In this document: piece by piece, positions 1 to 12,111 of the stretch
How the letters are laid out: every line of letters begins with the position of its first letter
How positions within the stretch are numbered: position 1 is the stretch's first letter
From: Glandiceps talaboti
Taxonomy: Eukaryota > Hemichordata > Enteropneusta > Spengelidae
DNA length: 64,000 nucleotides
Assembly (NCBI RefSeq): GCF_964340395.1
Contig: NC_135559.1
Location: forward strand, 10,203,259 to 10,267,258
Direction of reading: 5' to 3'
Notes under the pieces: model-generated
The model's input: only the letters and a program-made list of their open reading frames with translations
The model's database searches: none
Told to the model about the DNA's origin: nothing
Made by a program: the position numbers and the translations under genes

Positions 1-3000
1 GTGCAGCGACTGGCCGAGTTCGAATGGTATGAGAATCGACCCTATCCACGTCGTAATGTGGTGCGACTGGACCCAACTCTCTTCTCCTCAGAAGCTGTAC
101 AACTGTACCAGGAAAGGAGACTCGTAAGTTTGTCTAAAGTCATGCTCAAGGACCTATTTAAAGAATCAGCAACTCTTGGCCACCTTGAGACTGTGTTCGG
201 CCTGCTACCAACAAAACTGAGAGAGTACGAAGCACCAACTCCACTGGTGAAGAAAAGAAAGGGATTGGATGACAAAGCCTCTGCAAAAGTGGCCCAGCAG
301 TTGAAGTTGAATGATTTAGCACACAATGGCAGGAAGGAAGATGAACCAACAGAAGCCAATACATCTGGAAATAGGGATAGTTGGTTGTCAATTGAAGATG
401 ACCGTGTGGACACATTTGTGTATAGTATAGATGATGAATACCAAAGAGAATACTATGATGACCAAACAGGTTTCACCAGTCTGGCAGCCATGCAGACACA
501 ACACGACCCAACCCGGGATGATATTTTGGAAAGTGTACCTCAGGAGGAGGAAGTAATAAACAAAAAGCAGCGTACTGATCCTGGTCCTCAGCATAAAGCT
601 GCTATTGTTGAAAAGTCAGAGGAGGAGAAGAAAACCAATGACAAGGATACAAAAAGAAAATATCCATTGGTGACTGCTGTTGTTCCAGGTAGACCTAAGG
701 AAGATAATAAAAACAAAAATAAGCATGACAAGACTGACACAAAAGAACGCCCTCAAGTTAAAAATCAGGTATATGTAAAGGAACAACAAACAAAGCAGAC
801 AGCACCAGTTCCAGTGGTAATAAAAGTGGCATCTACAGCTGACAGACAACCTCCACCACCAGAATCCTCATATGAGATTAAGCCAACACAAGCAGCTCAG
901 ACTTATGCCCCACTCAAAGAACCTGGAAAGGAAGATCCAAAGCCAACAGTACCCCAGCCGCCAGCAGGAAATGAAAATAAAGAAGCTGATATTATTAGCA
1001 GTCTTGTTCTTTCAAAGTACAAAGAGTCAAAGTATGCTTATGCCAGGAGAACAGAGAGATACAGGAGATATATGTTGGGTAAAGATTCACCAGAATCAGT
1101 TAGTGGGAGTGAAAGTGGGAGTCCAAGCTATCAAACTACTCCCTCGCCTGATTACAACCAAAAAGAACCACGGCCTGGGACAGAAAAGTATGTTGATAAT
1201 GCAAATGATGCAATCAGTTTGTTAATGAAACCAAGCGAGAAACCAAAACCTGTTCCAAAAGAGACATATTTTCCACAATATCAGCTGCTTACTCCACCTG
1301 CATCTCGGAAACAGGAAAGTGGAGTTTACACATCAAGTGTGAAAAATACAGAACCACCACAATCATCACCACCTCCCCCACCACCTGAAACAGAGGAATC
1401 AGATGAGGAACAAGTCTTAAGATCTGAAGACAGAGCTCTATCTTCTGCATCTTCAAGTACATCATCACCTTCCTCCTCATCCTCTTCATCATCATCACCA
1501 CCGCCATCATCATCATCTTCAGTAGCTGATGAGGATGAAGTAAATGCTCTTTCTGACATATCAGATAAGACAGAAGAACCGATGGAAACAGAAGAGCAGG
1601 AGATGGATGAAGTTATAACTCCTGCTGTTGTGACCCATGATGAACTTAAAGCCATCATTTCCCAGTCTGAAGAACTTAGAGAATATGAGGATGATGACAA
1701 GGAAGACAATGTTCCCGAGTCATTTACACATGATGAAGTACAAGCTATAATTGCAGCAACAGATGATCTGTTGTCCAAAGACAAAGAATTGGAGGAAGAC
1801 TCTACATCAACAACTCTGAAACCTACAAATGTCACACTAGAAGAACACCATATAGCTGTCCCAGTCCCTATAATAGTCCAACAAACTAAAGAAGAAAAAA
1901 AAGAAGTGGCAGAATTTTCTATGCCATCTGAAGCCGTTCAAACATTAAATCAGAAAGGGCTTCAATCTGAAGAAACTGAGGAAGATCCACCACATGAATC
2001 AACCCCACCTGAAGCATTGGAAATTGCAGTTGTGACAACCTATTCATCTGCATCACCTCCTCCTGAGCGACCACCAGAAGTTGTTGTAATAGCTGCACCA
2101 ATCAAGAAGAAGAAGAAAAAGAAAGAAAAGAAAATATCTAGATCTTCGTCATCATCATCCTCATCTTCCTTCTCCTCTTCATCATCTTCCTCATCTGATG
2201 ATGATAAGAAAAAGGAGGCAGTCCCTGTAAAAAAGATATCTGTGGAAGATCCACCACATGAATCAACCCCACCTGAAGTATTGGAAACTGCAGTTGTGAC
2301 AACCAATGCATCTGAGTCACCTCCTCCTGAGCGACCACCAGAAGTTGTTGTAATAGTTGCACCAATCAAGAAGAGAAAGAAAAAGAAAGAAAAGAAGAAA
2401 TCTAGATCTTCATCCTCATCATCATCTTCATCCTCATCATCGTCCTCATCTGATGAGGAAAAGAAAAAGGAGGCAGTCCCTGTGAAAAAAGTATCCGTGG
2501 AAGATCCACCACATGAATCAACCCCACCTGAAGCATTGGAAACTGCAGTTGTGACAACCAATTTATCTAAATCACCTCCTCCTGAACGACCACCAGAAGT
2601 TGGTGTAATAGCTGCACCAATCAAGAAGAAGAAAAAGAAAGAAAAGAAAAAATCCAGATCTTCATCATCCTCCTCCTCCTCATCGTCATCATCCTCTTCA
2701 TCATCTGATGAGGAAAAGAAAAAGGAGAAAGTTCGTGTGAAAAAAGCATCTACTACATCCTCTACCTCATCAGATGAAGAATTGAAAGAGAAGAAAGCAC
2801 CACCACCACCACCACCACCACCATCATCCAAAAAACCGGTTGTCATTCCTCCTTCCTCTCCTCCAAAAGAAGATGAGGGGGCAGAAGCAGCATTGACTTC
2901 TTCCTTGTCTCATAAGGTAAAGAAAGAAAGGCCACCACCACCACCTCCAAAACCCATGAAGACAGTTATTCTCCCACCTCCACCACCTCAAGAACAAGAA

Positions 3001-6000
3001 CGTGAGGAACCTTCCTTGTCTTCTTCATCTGATGATGATGAAAAGGAACTGCCACCACCACCACCACCAGTACTGAAGAAACCAGTCATTCCACCTCCTC
3101 CTCCACCTAAAAAAGAAGTGGCTGTAGAAACACCTTCCTCATCTTCTCTCTCATCTGATGACAAAAAGAAAGAAATGGTACCAAAGCAAACATCACCACA
3201 GAAACCAGTTATTTTCCTTCCACCACCTCCTCCCAAGGAACAAGCGGCTGAAGATTCCACGCCCTTGATATCAGACTTGCCAACCCATGCACCACCTCCA
3301 CCACCACCACCAGAATTTGCTGATGGAGATGAAGCAAAGGAAGAGGTATTTCAATATGAACAAGATTTGTCATCACCTGAAGTGATGTCTCAAGACAAAG
3401 ATCTAGAAGATAATGCAATGATTCCACCATCACCTCCTAAATCACCTCCACCACCTCCTCCAACTTCTATCAACCAACAAGAACAGATTATTGATGATGT
3501 GTATCAGTCAGCAGTACCATCAGAATCTCCTCTTCCACCACCACCACCACCACCACCTCCTCCTCCTGAAATAGATCAAGAACAACGTGAAGAACATGTA
3601 AACAGTGCTGTGTATACACCGCCTTCTCCACCACTGCCACCACCACCACCATTAGAAGACAGTGTACAAGACAACCTTTCTCAATCCACATTATCCCCAC
3701 CACAGACTCCTCCTCCCCCGCCACCACCAGCCATGGCAACAGGAAGATTGGGTGATGAGATCGAAGATGATGCTTCTGGTATTACACAAGATAGCATCAA
3801 TATATCTGAAAATGAGTACACCCCACATGTACAAAATACTACAAATTATTATGCTGTAGAGTACCAACAAGAAAGTAGTCCAGATCTTAGATATGAGGAA
3901 GGAGAAATTTCACAGTCAAAAACAGGTGAAGATCCTCAAACAATGGATGATAGCAACATAGTAGATGCTATCACAGCCAGTGTAGCTCTATCATATCAGC
4001 AAGAAGTGAGAAGTGAACCAACGGAGGATCTGTCTATGGGTGAACAAAATCTACAGGAAAAACAACAACAAATAGACACAACTGTTGAATTTGAAGATTC
4101 AAGTTTCAATATATCTCAAGATGAAACATTGCCATCAAGTACACCATTAGCAAAGACCACAGTTTCAGACCAAATTGAGGAAATACAAGATCAAAGTACG
4201 ACTAAAGAGATTGATACCACTGCAGCTACTATTGATGATTCAAGGGAAGAATCATTCCAGACCCCTCAACAGATACAAAGTACAGAAGAGCCAATAGTCA
4301 CCCAAGAAAGCATCTTGATCTACAGTATAAATGATGAAAGTGAAGCTGAAGTTTCCCAACTGAATGAAACACCCACTTCACCAGAAAGTCCTAAAGAAAC
4401 AATGCCAAAAGACATTGAAGACAAACCTAAAGAAAAACCAGCCACCAAGAAGAAACCAAAAAGTGATGTTGATAAGGGCAAAGTAGCTGCTGTAGCAGTG
4501 GCTACTAAGAAAAAAGAACCCAAAGGAACGTCAAAAGCAAAGTCAAGTAAAAAGGAACCAGCTTCACCAAAGACTCCAGATGACAAGAAAAAGAAGAAAG
4601 GGAAAAAGCTCGGCATTTTCAATTTCCTTATTGAATCTCCATCACAACATAAGAGGGAAAAACTAAGACAGCAACAGGAGATGGAGAAAGAAGCTCAAAG
4701 ACAAGCACAGAAGACTGCTGAAAAGGAAGGTTCTAAAAAAACTAAGAAAGCTGACAAGGGGTCAACAAAGCAGAAGAAGAGTGATACTCCACCGAAAATA
4801 AAAGAATACAGTAAGCCGGATAAACAGCAAACAAAACAACCAACACACTCCCACAAGCGGTATAGTGATCCGGTAAGAATGGAACAGGAAGAAACGGCAA
4901 AGATAATCGCCCAGGAAGCCATAGTTGTTACAGCTGCAGCAAAGCAGTCTGATGTGCGTCGAAGCCAAAGAGATAAACAGAGAGAAGAAAAGCCCGAAAT
5001 CAAGATAGTGGATGAACCAATCAAGAAAGTTGATGAACCAGTCATGCAATATGAGGAGATACAGCAGGAAAAGCAGAAGAAAAGAGCAAGTGACGAGATT
5101 AAAAGTCAGCCAGATAACAAAGAAGAAAGGAAAAGAGATGACACTGAGGTAGTAGTTCTTAGGACTGGCAGAGATAACAAAACAGAAAATGAACTTGAGA
5201 GGGACAAACAAAGAGGGAAGCGTGCTACTTTAAAAAGACTGCCTGGTGCACTAGATGAAAGCATGAAAGAAATTGAAGAAAGAGAAAGCAAACATGTTAT
5301 GAAAAGAGCTTCACAACATCAAATAATTGTTGAAGAGCAAAAGCACAGAGGTAGCAAGCCAAAAGAGCGAAGTCATGATGGTGTGGCGAAGGAGTACTGG
5401 GATACAACTGACAGAGAACCTGCAACCGACCAAAGACAACAGGATATTGCTACTTCTAGTTCTCAACCCCAGACAACTGCAACAAGATCAGCAAATCAAG
5501 AACCCCATAAAGTAGTTCAAGCAGCTGTCTTGCCACCAGAACAGACACAAACACTCCAAAAAGACCAGTACAAACACCACAGACGGACTGAACCAATTTA
5601 TGAGTCACCACCACCACCGCCATCACCACCTTCACCACCACCATCACCACCACCACCACCACCACCACCACCTCCAGAGAGAGTTCACAAGGAAGCTTCT
5701 AATATGTCTAAGCCTGAAGATTATATAGCAGAAGAGAGAGTGCGTCCATCAAATGAGATGAAACAGACCTCTCAGGCTGAAGATGATAACATAGAAAAAG
5801 AAGTAATACCGCAAGCTGCAGCACATACAGCAGTTGCTCAAGTACCTCAAGATGAATATTATGAACAAGATAGGAGGTATGAAGATGCTAAGACATCTAG
5901 GGCTCAGACAGATCCAGGTTATCACCATCAGGAAGATTACTATCGAAATGACAGACCTGCACCAAGACAACAAGAGAAGGAGCCCATTTATGTGAGAAAG

Positions 6001-6561
6001 GATGAAGAGCTGTCTCCAATCATGGAAACAGATCAGAGTGCTTCACACCAAGCAACAGAAACGAGAGATGATTATGGGAGTGAGTATTCCGGAGGTGATG
6101 TGTTTTATGCTTCAGCTAGAGACCGAGGTGTTGCACCAGGAAGATCACACTACTATGACGATGATGATGATGACAGTGTGTATTCCTCCTCACGATCTCA
6201 AGCTTCAAGTGGTCGGCGTGAACCAAGGATGGGAAGGTATGATGATAGGGCATATAATCATAGAGGGCAACTCCAGAAGGGTTACTCTGAACCCAGTGTT
6301 AATAGGAGACACAGCGAAGACCAAGATGTTGTGAGAAGAAGACAACCTCGTTCACAGGCTGCAAGAAGAGCACAAGACCCCGAACTGAGGCATAGTTACG
6401 CATTTGAAACTGAAGACAGACCACGTCGTAGAACAGATGGACAATCTAAAACTTTCATGCTGAATCGATCTCGATTGGCCTCTAAGACAAGGTCGCAGCA
6501 AGATATTGACATTGAACCCATCAAAATGACAAGAATGGAATTGAAGAATACAAGTCTGTGA
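1..6561 (+). CDS. Last coding exon of a very large disordered Pro/Ser/Lys-rich protein (5' partial)
   Basis: An open frame runs from the first base of the window to TGA at 6559-6561 (2186 codons). No in-frame ATG start is evident near the edge, so this is probably the 3' portion or final large exon of a longer gene. Residues 1-80 look the most ordered (FEWYENRPYPRRNVV). The rest is low-complexity: a Ser run near residue 490, three tandem repeats at about 661-915, poly-Pro blocks at about 925-1260 and 1870-1895, Lys-rich blocks at about 1470-1580, and a possible coiled coil following GIFNFLIESP. Several LPPPPP motifs match the core of Ena/VASP EVH1 ligands. The C terminus ...NTSL fits a class I PDZ ligand (S/T-x-hydrophobic). 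Inference: a cytoplasmic scaffold or the cytoplasmic tail of a membrane protein linked to actin or junctions. I do not recognise an orthologue. Confidence 0.82.
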   Translation: MQRLAEFEWYENRPYPRRNVVRLDPTLFSSEAVQLYQERRLVSLSKVMLKDLFKESATLGHLETVFGLLPTKLREYEAPTPLVKKRKGLDDKASAKVAQQLKLNDLAHNGRKEDEPTEANTSGNRDSWLSIEDDRVDTFVYSIDDEYQREYYDDQTGFTSLAAMQTQHDPTRDDILESVPQEEEVINKKQRTDPGPQHKAAIVEKSEEEKKTNDKDTKRKYPLVTAVVPGRPKEDNKNKNKHDKTDTKERPQVKNQVYVKEQQTKQTAPVPVVIKVASTADRQPPPPESSYEIKPTQAAQTYAPLKEPGKEDPKPTVPQPPAGNENKEADIISSLVLSKYKESKYAYARRTERYRRYMLGKDSPESVSGSESGSPSYQTTPSPDYNQKEPRPGTEKYVDNANDAISLLMKPSEKPKPVPKETYFPQYQLLTPPASRKQESGVYTSSVKNTEPPQSSPPPPPPETEESDEEQVLRSEDRALSSASSSTSSPSSSSSSSSSPPPSSSSSVADEDEVNALSDISDKTEEPMETEEQEMDEVITPAVVTHDELKAIISQSEELREYEDDDKEDNVPESFTHDEVQAIIAATDDLLSKDKELEEDSTSTTLKPTNVTLEEHHIAVPVPIIVQQTKEEKKEVAEFSMPSEAVQTLNQKGLQSEETEEDPPHESTPPEALEIAVVTTYSSASPPPERPPEVVVIAAPIKKKKKKKEKKISRSSSSSSSSSFSSSSSSSSDDDKKKEAVPVKKISVEDPPHESTPPEVLETAVVTTNASESPPPERPPEVVVIVAPIKKRKKKKEKKKSRSSSSSSSSSSSSSSSDEEKKKEAVPVKKVSVEDPPHESTPPEALETAVVTTNLSKSPPPERPPEVGVIAAPIKKKKKKEKKKSRSSSSSSSSSSSSSSSSDEEKKKEKVRVKKASTTSSTSSDEELKEKKAPPPPPPPPSSKKPVVIPPSSPPKEDEGAEAALTSSLSHKVKKERPPPPPPKPMKTVILPPPPPQEQEREEPSLSSSSDDDEKELPPPPPPVLKKPVIPPPPPPKKEVAVETPSSSSLSSDDKKKEMVPKQTSPQKPVIFLPPPPPKEQAAEDSTPLISDLPTHAPPPPPPPEFADGDEAKEEVFQYEQDLSSPEVMSQDKDLEDNAMIPPSPPKSPPPPPPTSINQQEQIIDDVYQSAVPSESPLPPPPPPPPPPPEIDQEQREEHVNSAVYTPPSPPLPPPPPLEDSVQDNLSQSTLSPPQTPPPPPPPAMATGRLGDEIEDDASGITQDSINISENEYTPHVQNTTNYYAVEYQQESSPDLRYEEGEISQSKTGEDPQTMDDSNIVDAITASVALSYQQEVRSEPTEDLSMGEQNLQEKQQQIDTTVEFEDSSFNISQDETLPSSTPLAKTTVSDQIEEIQDQSTTKEIDTTAATIDDSREESFQTPQQIQSTEEPIVTQESILIYSINDESEAEVSQLNETPTSPESPKETMPKDIEDKPKEKPATKKKPKSDVDKGKVAAVAVATKKKEPKGTSKAKSSKKEPASPKTPDDKKKKKGKKLGIFNFLIESPSQHKREKLRQQQEMEKEAQRQAQKTAEKEGSKKTKKADKGSTKQKKSDTPPKIKEYSKPDKQQTKQPTHSHKRYSDPVRMEQEETAKIIAQEAIVVTAAAKQSDVRRSQRDKQREEKPEIKIVDEPIKKVDEPVMQYEEIQQEKQKKRASDEIKSQPDNKEERKRDDTEVVVLRTGRDNKTENELERDKQRGKRATLKRLPGALDESMKEIEERESKHVMKRASQHQIIVEEQKHRGSKPKERSHDGVAKEYWDTTDREPATDQRQQDIATSSSQPQTTATRSANQEPHKVVQAAVLPPEQTQTLQKDQYKHHRRTEPIYESPPPPPSPPSPPPSPPPPPPPPPPERVHKEASNMSKPEDYIAEERVRPSNEMKQTSQAEDDNIEKEVIPQAAAHTAVAQVPQDEYYEQDRRYEDAKTSRAQTDPGYHHQEDYYRNDRPAPRQQEKEPIYVRKDEELSPIMETDQSASHQATETRDDYGSEYSGGDVFYASARDRGVAPGRSHYYDDDDDDSVYSSSRSQASSGRREPRMGRYDDRAYNHRGQLQKGYSEPSVNRRHSEDQDVVRRRQPRSQAARRAQDPELRHSYAFETEDRPRRRTDGQSKTFMLNRSRLASKTRSQQDIDIEPIKMTRMELKNTSL
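1981..2749 (+). repeat. Three tandem ~85-residue coding repeats
   Basis: Units start at 1981, 2245 and 2500 (spacing 264 and 255 bp), each opening with EDPPHESTPPE. Each continues through a PPPERPPEV core, a [12 protein letters not shown]-like basic stretch, a Ser run of variable length, an acidic DDD/DEE patch and KKKEAVPVKK. Unit lengths differ mainly in the Ser and Lys homopolymers, consistent with recent duplication plus replication slippage. Confidence 0.9.
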
Positions 6562-6792
6562 GACAACAAAATAAGAAAACCTATATAAAACTTACAAATC
6601 TTAATGAAAAGATGTCACATATTTCAATGTAAAAAAGTATTTGAAAAAAATGAAAGGAAGTTGCAATTGCTGTTTAAGCATTTTGTTTATCATTTCCATA
6701 TGAATGCAGTCATTTTAGATTATTCATTTTAGACTCTTTACTTATCAGCATCGGATTCAAATTCTCAGTTTGAAAAGATATATATATATATA

Positions 6793-7376
<584 letters not shown>

Positions 7377-8483
7377 AACATCAGATTGAGAACAAAAAAC
7401 AAATGAAATACAAATACATAAAAAATTGAAAAAGAATGCTCAAATGAAAAAACCCCCAAAAACATTCAAAGTTATAAGCCTGTAAGATTTAATGTTCATA
7501 ATGTCAAGAGTAGAACAGCTAGTCAATGACCATGCCAAAAAACGTTTACAGAAACAGAAAAAGAAATATAAAACCCTACTCAGTCAATGGTTTGATATTA
7601 TTTCCAAAGCAATATTTTTCATTGTTCGGCCAAGGAAAATATAAGTGACCTAAGGGTACTTGTCACTATGGGTTCAAAATAATTAGATGTTATCCCCATA
7701 CTTTTATTCGTTCTTCCAAGGGAAATACAAACGTAAGGGGTCTTTGTCACTACGAGTCGTTGGATGAGTAGTGACAACCCTTAGGTCATTAGTATTCTCT
7801 GGCTGAATGAAGAAAATTATTGGGGAATAACACAATTATACCAGCACCAGTAATATCAAAGAAAAATTGGGGAAAGTAATGGCAATTTTGAATGTTTTGA
7901 CTCATATTTCGAACGCAACAGAACCAGTGACATAGACCCGTGCTGTCATGACATAGAATGACCACAGTATATATATACCATATTTTTTGTTCAAAATGGC
8001 TTGTGTATGGTTTAATTACTAGTAGTAACATAACCCTGGCTGAATGAAGAAAAATACTGGAGGATTACGAATCTGTTACTTGTGCAAGCTTATGAAAGAT
8101 CGGGGGAAAATAATGGCATTTCTAAATGTTTGCTTTCATATTTTGAGAAATGCAGAACCCATGACATAGACACACATTGTCATGGTGTAGAACAACCAAG
8201 GTATAAACACCACCCATTTGAATGTTTAAACTTGGCTTGCACATGGTGAAATTGAAATCATAGATACAAGATTATCCAGATTGGCATTTTTTACTACAGC
8301 TGTTCATTCAAAAGATTTTACTTTCAACTTTTCTTGTTTGTTTTGACTTTATGTAGGATATGATATATGTATGTATATGTATATTATTACATATTTACCA
8401 GAGATTACTTGCACTTGTGTATGCGGATACTAGTGGTATTTTCATTGCAGTGTAATACTGAAAACATTATTGCATACCTGCAT

Positions 8484-8831
8484 AGTGGCCATATGGATGA
8501 GAATTTAGTATTTATTTTGGATTTTTAATTTATACAACAACTTTACCATGTTTTCCTACTTGGAAAACTACATGTATGTGAAAGAGCATCGACAAAAGTC
8601 AAGTTTGTAATTCAATAAATTGCTAAAAGCTTTTTTAAAAATGCTGTTATTGTGCATGAATAACAAACAGTTGACACATATTTGAAATGTTTGCAATTTA
8701 TTGAGTTACAAACATTAGTTTGATAAATCATGCTGTCACATAGATTTCCAAGTAGAAAACCATGGTAAAATTGTTGTTTTATCAATTAAAAATCCAAAAT
8801 AAATACCTCTTTTGTCATCCATATGGCCACT
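8484..8831. mobile_element. Foldback MITE-like element, family 1, copy 1
   Basis: The ends AGTGGCCATATGGATGA and its complement TCATCCATATGGCCACT delimit about 348 bp. Homology between the arms continues inwards (TTTATTTTGGATTTTT ... AAAAATCCAAAATAAA), so nearly the whole element is one imperfect palindrome without coding capacity. It shares sequence with 37547-37896 and with the fragment ending at 24850. No clear target-site duplication was identified. Confidence 0.88.
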
Positions 8832-10055
8832 GTAAAGAAAGATGAGTAATTCTAGATAAACGGTAGCAAAAAACCCAAATAACTAACTTTGCCAGTCTTA
8901 TAATATTTGTGTATGTTGCAATTTGCATGTGTTTTCAAAGTGACAATACCCCAGAACTTCAGATGGTTTGTTGTATTTTCAGTGTCTTAAAGATGTTCAA
9001 CAGTATTTCTAGAATTTGTTAAAAGAAAAATGTTTTTCTGTTCCATTGTTTTGCTGTACTACAATGTAACAATATTCAGCAATATGCTTTTGCTATGCCT
9101 TTAGAAAAATAGAAAATTTTATATTTTAGTTTTTGGCACTGCTATTATGCAAAAAGGTGAAGCAGCAGTGAATTTTATTGTGAATTTTTATTTTTTACTA
9201 CTAAGTAAGTGCAATGAAAAAATATGCCTAAGTTTGATTTTTGCATGCTATTTCTTTACAACTTTACTATACAAGGAAAATTGAAAAAAAAAACAATCTA
9301 AAAAAAAAAAATACTTCAAATAATGTTACATCACTTATTGCCTCTGCAAACTGAGGTGAGATGAAAGAGTTGAGTGAGTATTTGAAAAACTATGAGCAGG
9401 CTCATTATGGCTATTTAACTTGAAAAGAAAAAAAAATCATTTTTTTAGACACCTATTATTGTTTGTCATTTTTTCCAAATACTGCTTTTTCTTTGCATAC
9501 CTTTTTGTCTTACACATAAGTGTATGGATTTAAATTGTTTGAAAGATAATTTTACTTGTAAGCAGGCTCAATGTGATTATACAAGTTCCATATTCTCATT
9601 GCAAAGAGCAAAAACGAAAAATAGAAAAAAAAATATTAAAAAAAGAAAAGACAAGAAAAAAACCAAAAATCCAAAACAAACAAACAAACACAAAACAATA
9701 ACAATAACAGAAAAATAAACATGCTTTCCATGAACACTTTTCTATAATTGAAAGTCAAAATTTTCCAAAACGGAAGCACTAAAATATTTTGGGTGTAAAG
9801 TTTTACTTGTATTCTAAAGGATTTATATTCCAGTAAAATTGTACCTTACCGATATATATATCTTTGCAGAGAGGTCAATATATTAGTTTGCCATGCAGCA
9901 AATATCCACGCAAGGCTTATTTTTCTTGCTTTCACTTGACCCTGCAAATCAAACCTGTATTTTAGATTTTAGTCTGTGTATGCTTTCATGTATCCAGTCC
10001 TACAATTGATAAAGTTTTGTTTTGTGTAACTGACTGAAGTGTAATGTGGACTGTT

Positions 10056-10392
10056 AATTCTCAGTACCTTTAATAGCTTTTCATCTCATAAATGCTGGAG
10101 GGTCAAAATAGAACAAGAAGGTTGACTTACTCTCGGTACCTGCAATAGCATTTCACCTCATGCTAGAGGGTCAAAATAGAAGTTCGACTTATTTTCAGTA
10201 CCTGTAATAGCATTTCACCTCATGCTAGAGGGTCAAAATAGAACAAGAAGGTTGACTTATTCTCATGCATGCCCATAGTAATGCATGTGTAGCACATGGA
10301 GTGGAAGTTATGGTGTCGATCAAAAAATCGATTAGCCATTATTTTTATGATAGACCGAGGTGGTAAAATTCTAATACAGGTACTGAGAATTA
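10056..10392. repeat. Foldback element with internal tandem repeats
   Basis: The left end AATTCTCAGTACCT is matched by inverted AGGTACTGAGAATT at the right end. The left arm contains three tandem ~70-bp units each with GCTAGAGGGTCAAAATAGAA or a close variant. Half-copies occur near 28800-28920, 34980-35103 and 39990-40100, showing a dispersed family. Confidence 0.7.
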
Positions 10393-10855
10393 TGATACAA
10401 TGTGTCCGGGAATACATTTTCTGAAAATTATATTAGACAAATACCTTCAAATTTTGTCATTTCAGATTTTTCAAAGCTTGTTCCTGTCTTCTGAAATAAC
10501 AATAATATAATGGTTGATCATATTATTTTCATGAAAATCAACACTTTTTTATTTTTCCAAAGTATTCCACGACAGTTTTGGATTCTAAACTAGATTAATT
10601 TCACTTTGACCTGTATTTCAAATATTTGCATGGTGAACACTTATTTTTTTTCTTTTGATTTTAACTCAGAATAGAATTTAGTTTTAACAAAGTAATGACA
10701 ATTGCTTAATGACACTGCACTAACTGTAATGGGAACGTTTTATTAATAGTTTTGTTAAATATAGTGACTTACTTGTAATATCATACACCCTCATTAGTAT
10801 TGACTGACATGTGGGTAAACATACATGTGTAGCTGTGTACATGATATGGTACAAG

Positions 10856-11073
10856 ATACTGTAAACCTGCAAATTTTCACTAGAGACTTATTTTCGCTTA
10901 TTTCATTGGAAAAAACAAAAACGCAAAAAATAAGTAGTGACTACAATGCCTTCTTATACATAAACACGATGTAGCAGTCTGGTAATCAGTAAAAATTAGT
11001 CTTCAAGAACTAGCTGACGACTGTGAAATCACACAAAATTTACTTGCAGTGAAAATATCTAGGTTTACAGTAT
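10856..11073. mobile_element. Short TIR element (TACTGTAAACCT family), copy 1
   Basis: The terminal inverted repeats ATACTGTAAACCT and AGGTTTACAGTAT bound about 218 bp of non-coding sequence. A second, shorter copy is at 29834-30018. The organisation is that of a MITE; the parental transposon is not visible. Confidence 0.72.
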
Positions 11074-11945
11074 TTGGTCCACACCCCACAATTAGCGCTC
11101 TCAACATGATCTTGATTTCAACCTGTTTCTGTACTACTTCTGCAACCTCTAATTAACATGCACAATGTTTTGAGTATTGGTATTTCAACAACAAGTTCAA
11201 TATATTGATGGTTATGGTTGTCTGATAGAAACAATAATACTCCAGTTACATCTAGTGCACCTTGTTATTTCAACAGTGCGTACTACATGTATAAGTATTT
11301 TGACTATTGTATGAGATGTTTACGAGATTTCTATCCACGTTATTTTGCCTTCAGCGCTACTTTTTGAAAATGTGCTTGCAATAAAAGAACTAGGTGTCTG
11401 CCTTTTTGTAATTTCTTTCTGATTTGATTTGACTTTCTTCTGGTACATGACATTCACTTGAGCTAGTCAGAACTCATATTAATTAAGATTAACACATGAA
11501 AATGTCACATAAATTGAATGAAGTCACAAATTGGAAGTGCGCCCTCAATAGTTAAATGCTACTTCACTTTTGTTTTTAGGAAGATAGCCTGACCTAATAA
11601 TTGGCAGACATGCTCTCTGTGTAATTTTGAATGATTACAAAGTACTCCATCCCTGTATATACAGTGCATACTAAAAGAAGTATTTTAGAATTTAGCTTAT
11701 TTCTAATTGAGCAAAAATGTTTTGTACCACCCCCTCCCCTAGCAAAATGATTTGAGTCCCCTCCCCCATGCACTCAAGAATGATTCATTTAAATGACAAC
11801 AAATTCTTTGCCTCCTCCCCTTTCAACTCACTAGAATTTTCAAAGCCCCCACCCCGCATTCTTTTGAGACTCCTAAGTTTCAACTCGACTCTAACCAACC
11901 CAAAAGTAATATCGGAATAAACACATACACCAACATATATGTTTG

Positions 11946-12100
<155 letters not shown>

Positions 12101-12105
12101 GTACA

Positions 12106-12111
12106 TTTATT
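12106..12111 (-). terminator. Poly(A) signal of gene A overlapping its stop codon
   Basis: Minus-strand AATAAA overlaps the TAA stop of gene A (12112-12110). If used, the 3' UTR would be a few tens of bases, partly AT microsatellite. The alternative AATAAA on the minus strand at 10743-10738 is far away. Confidence 0.5.
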
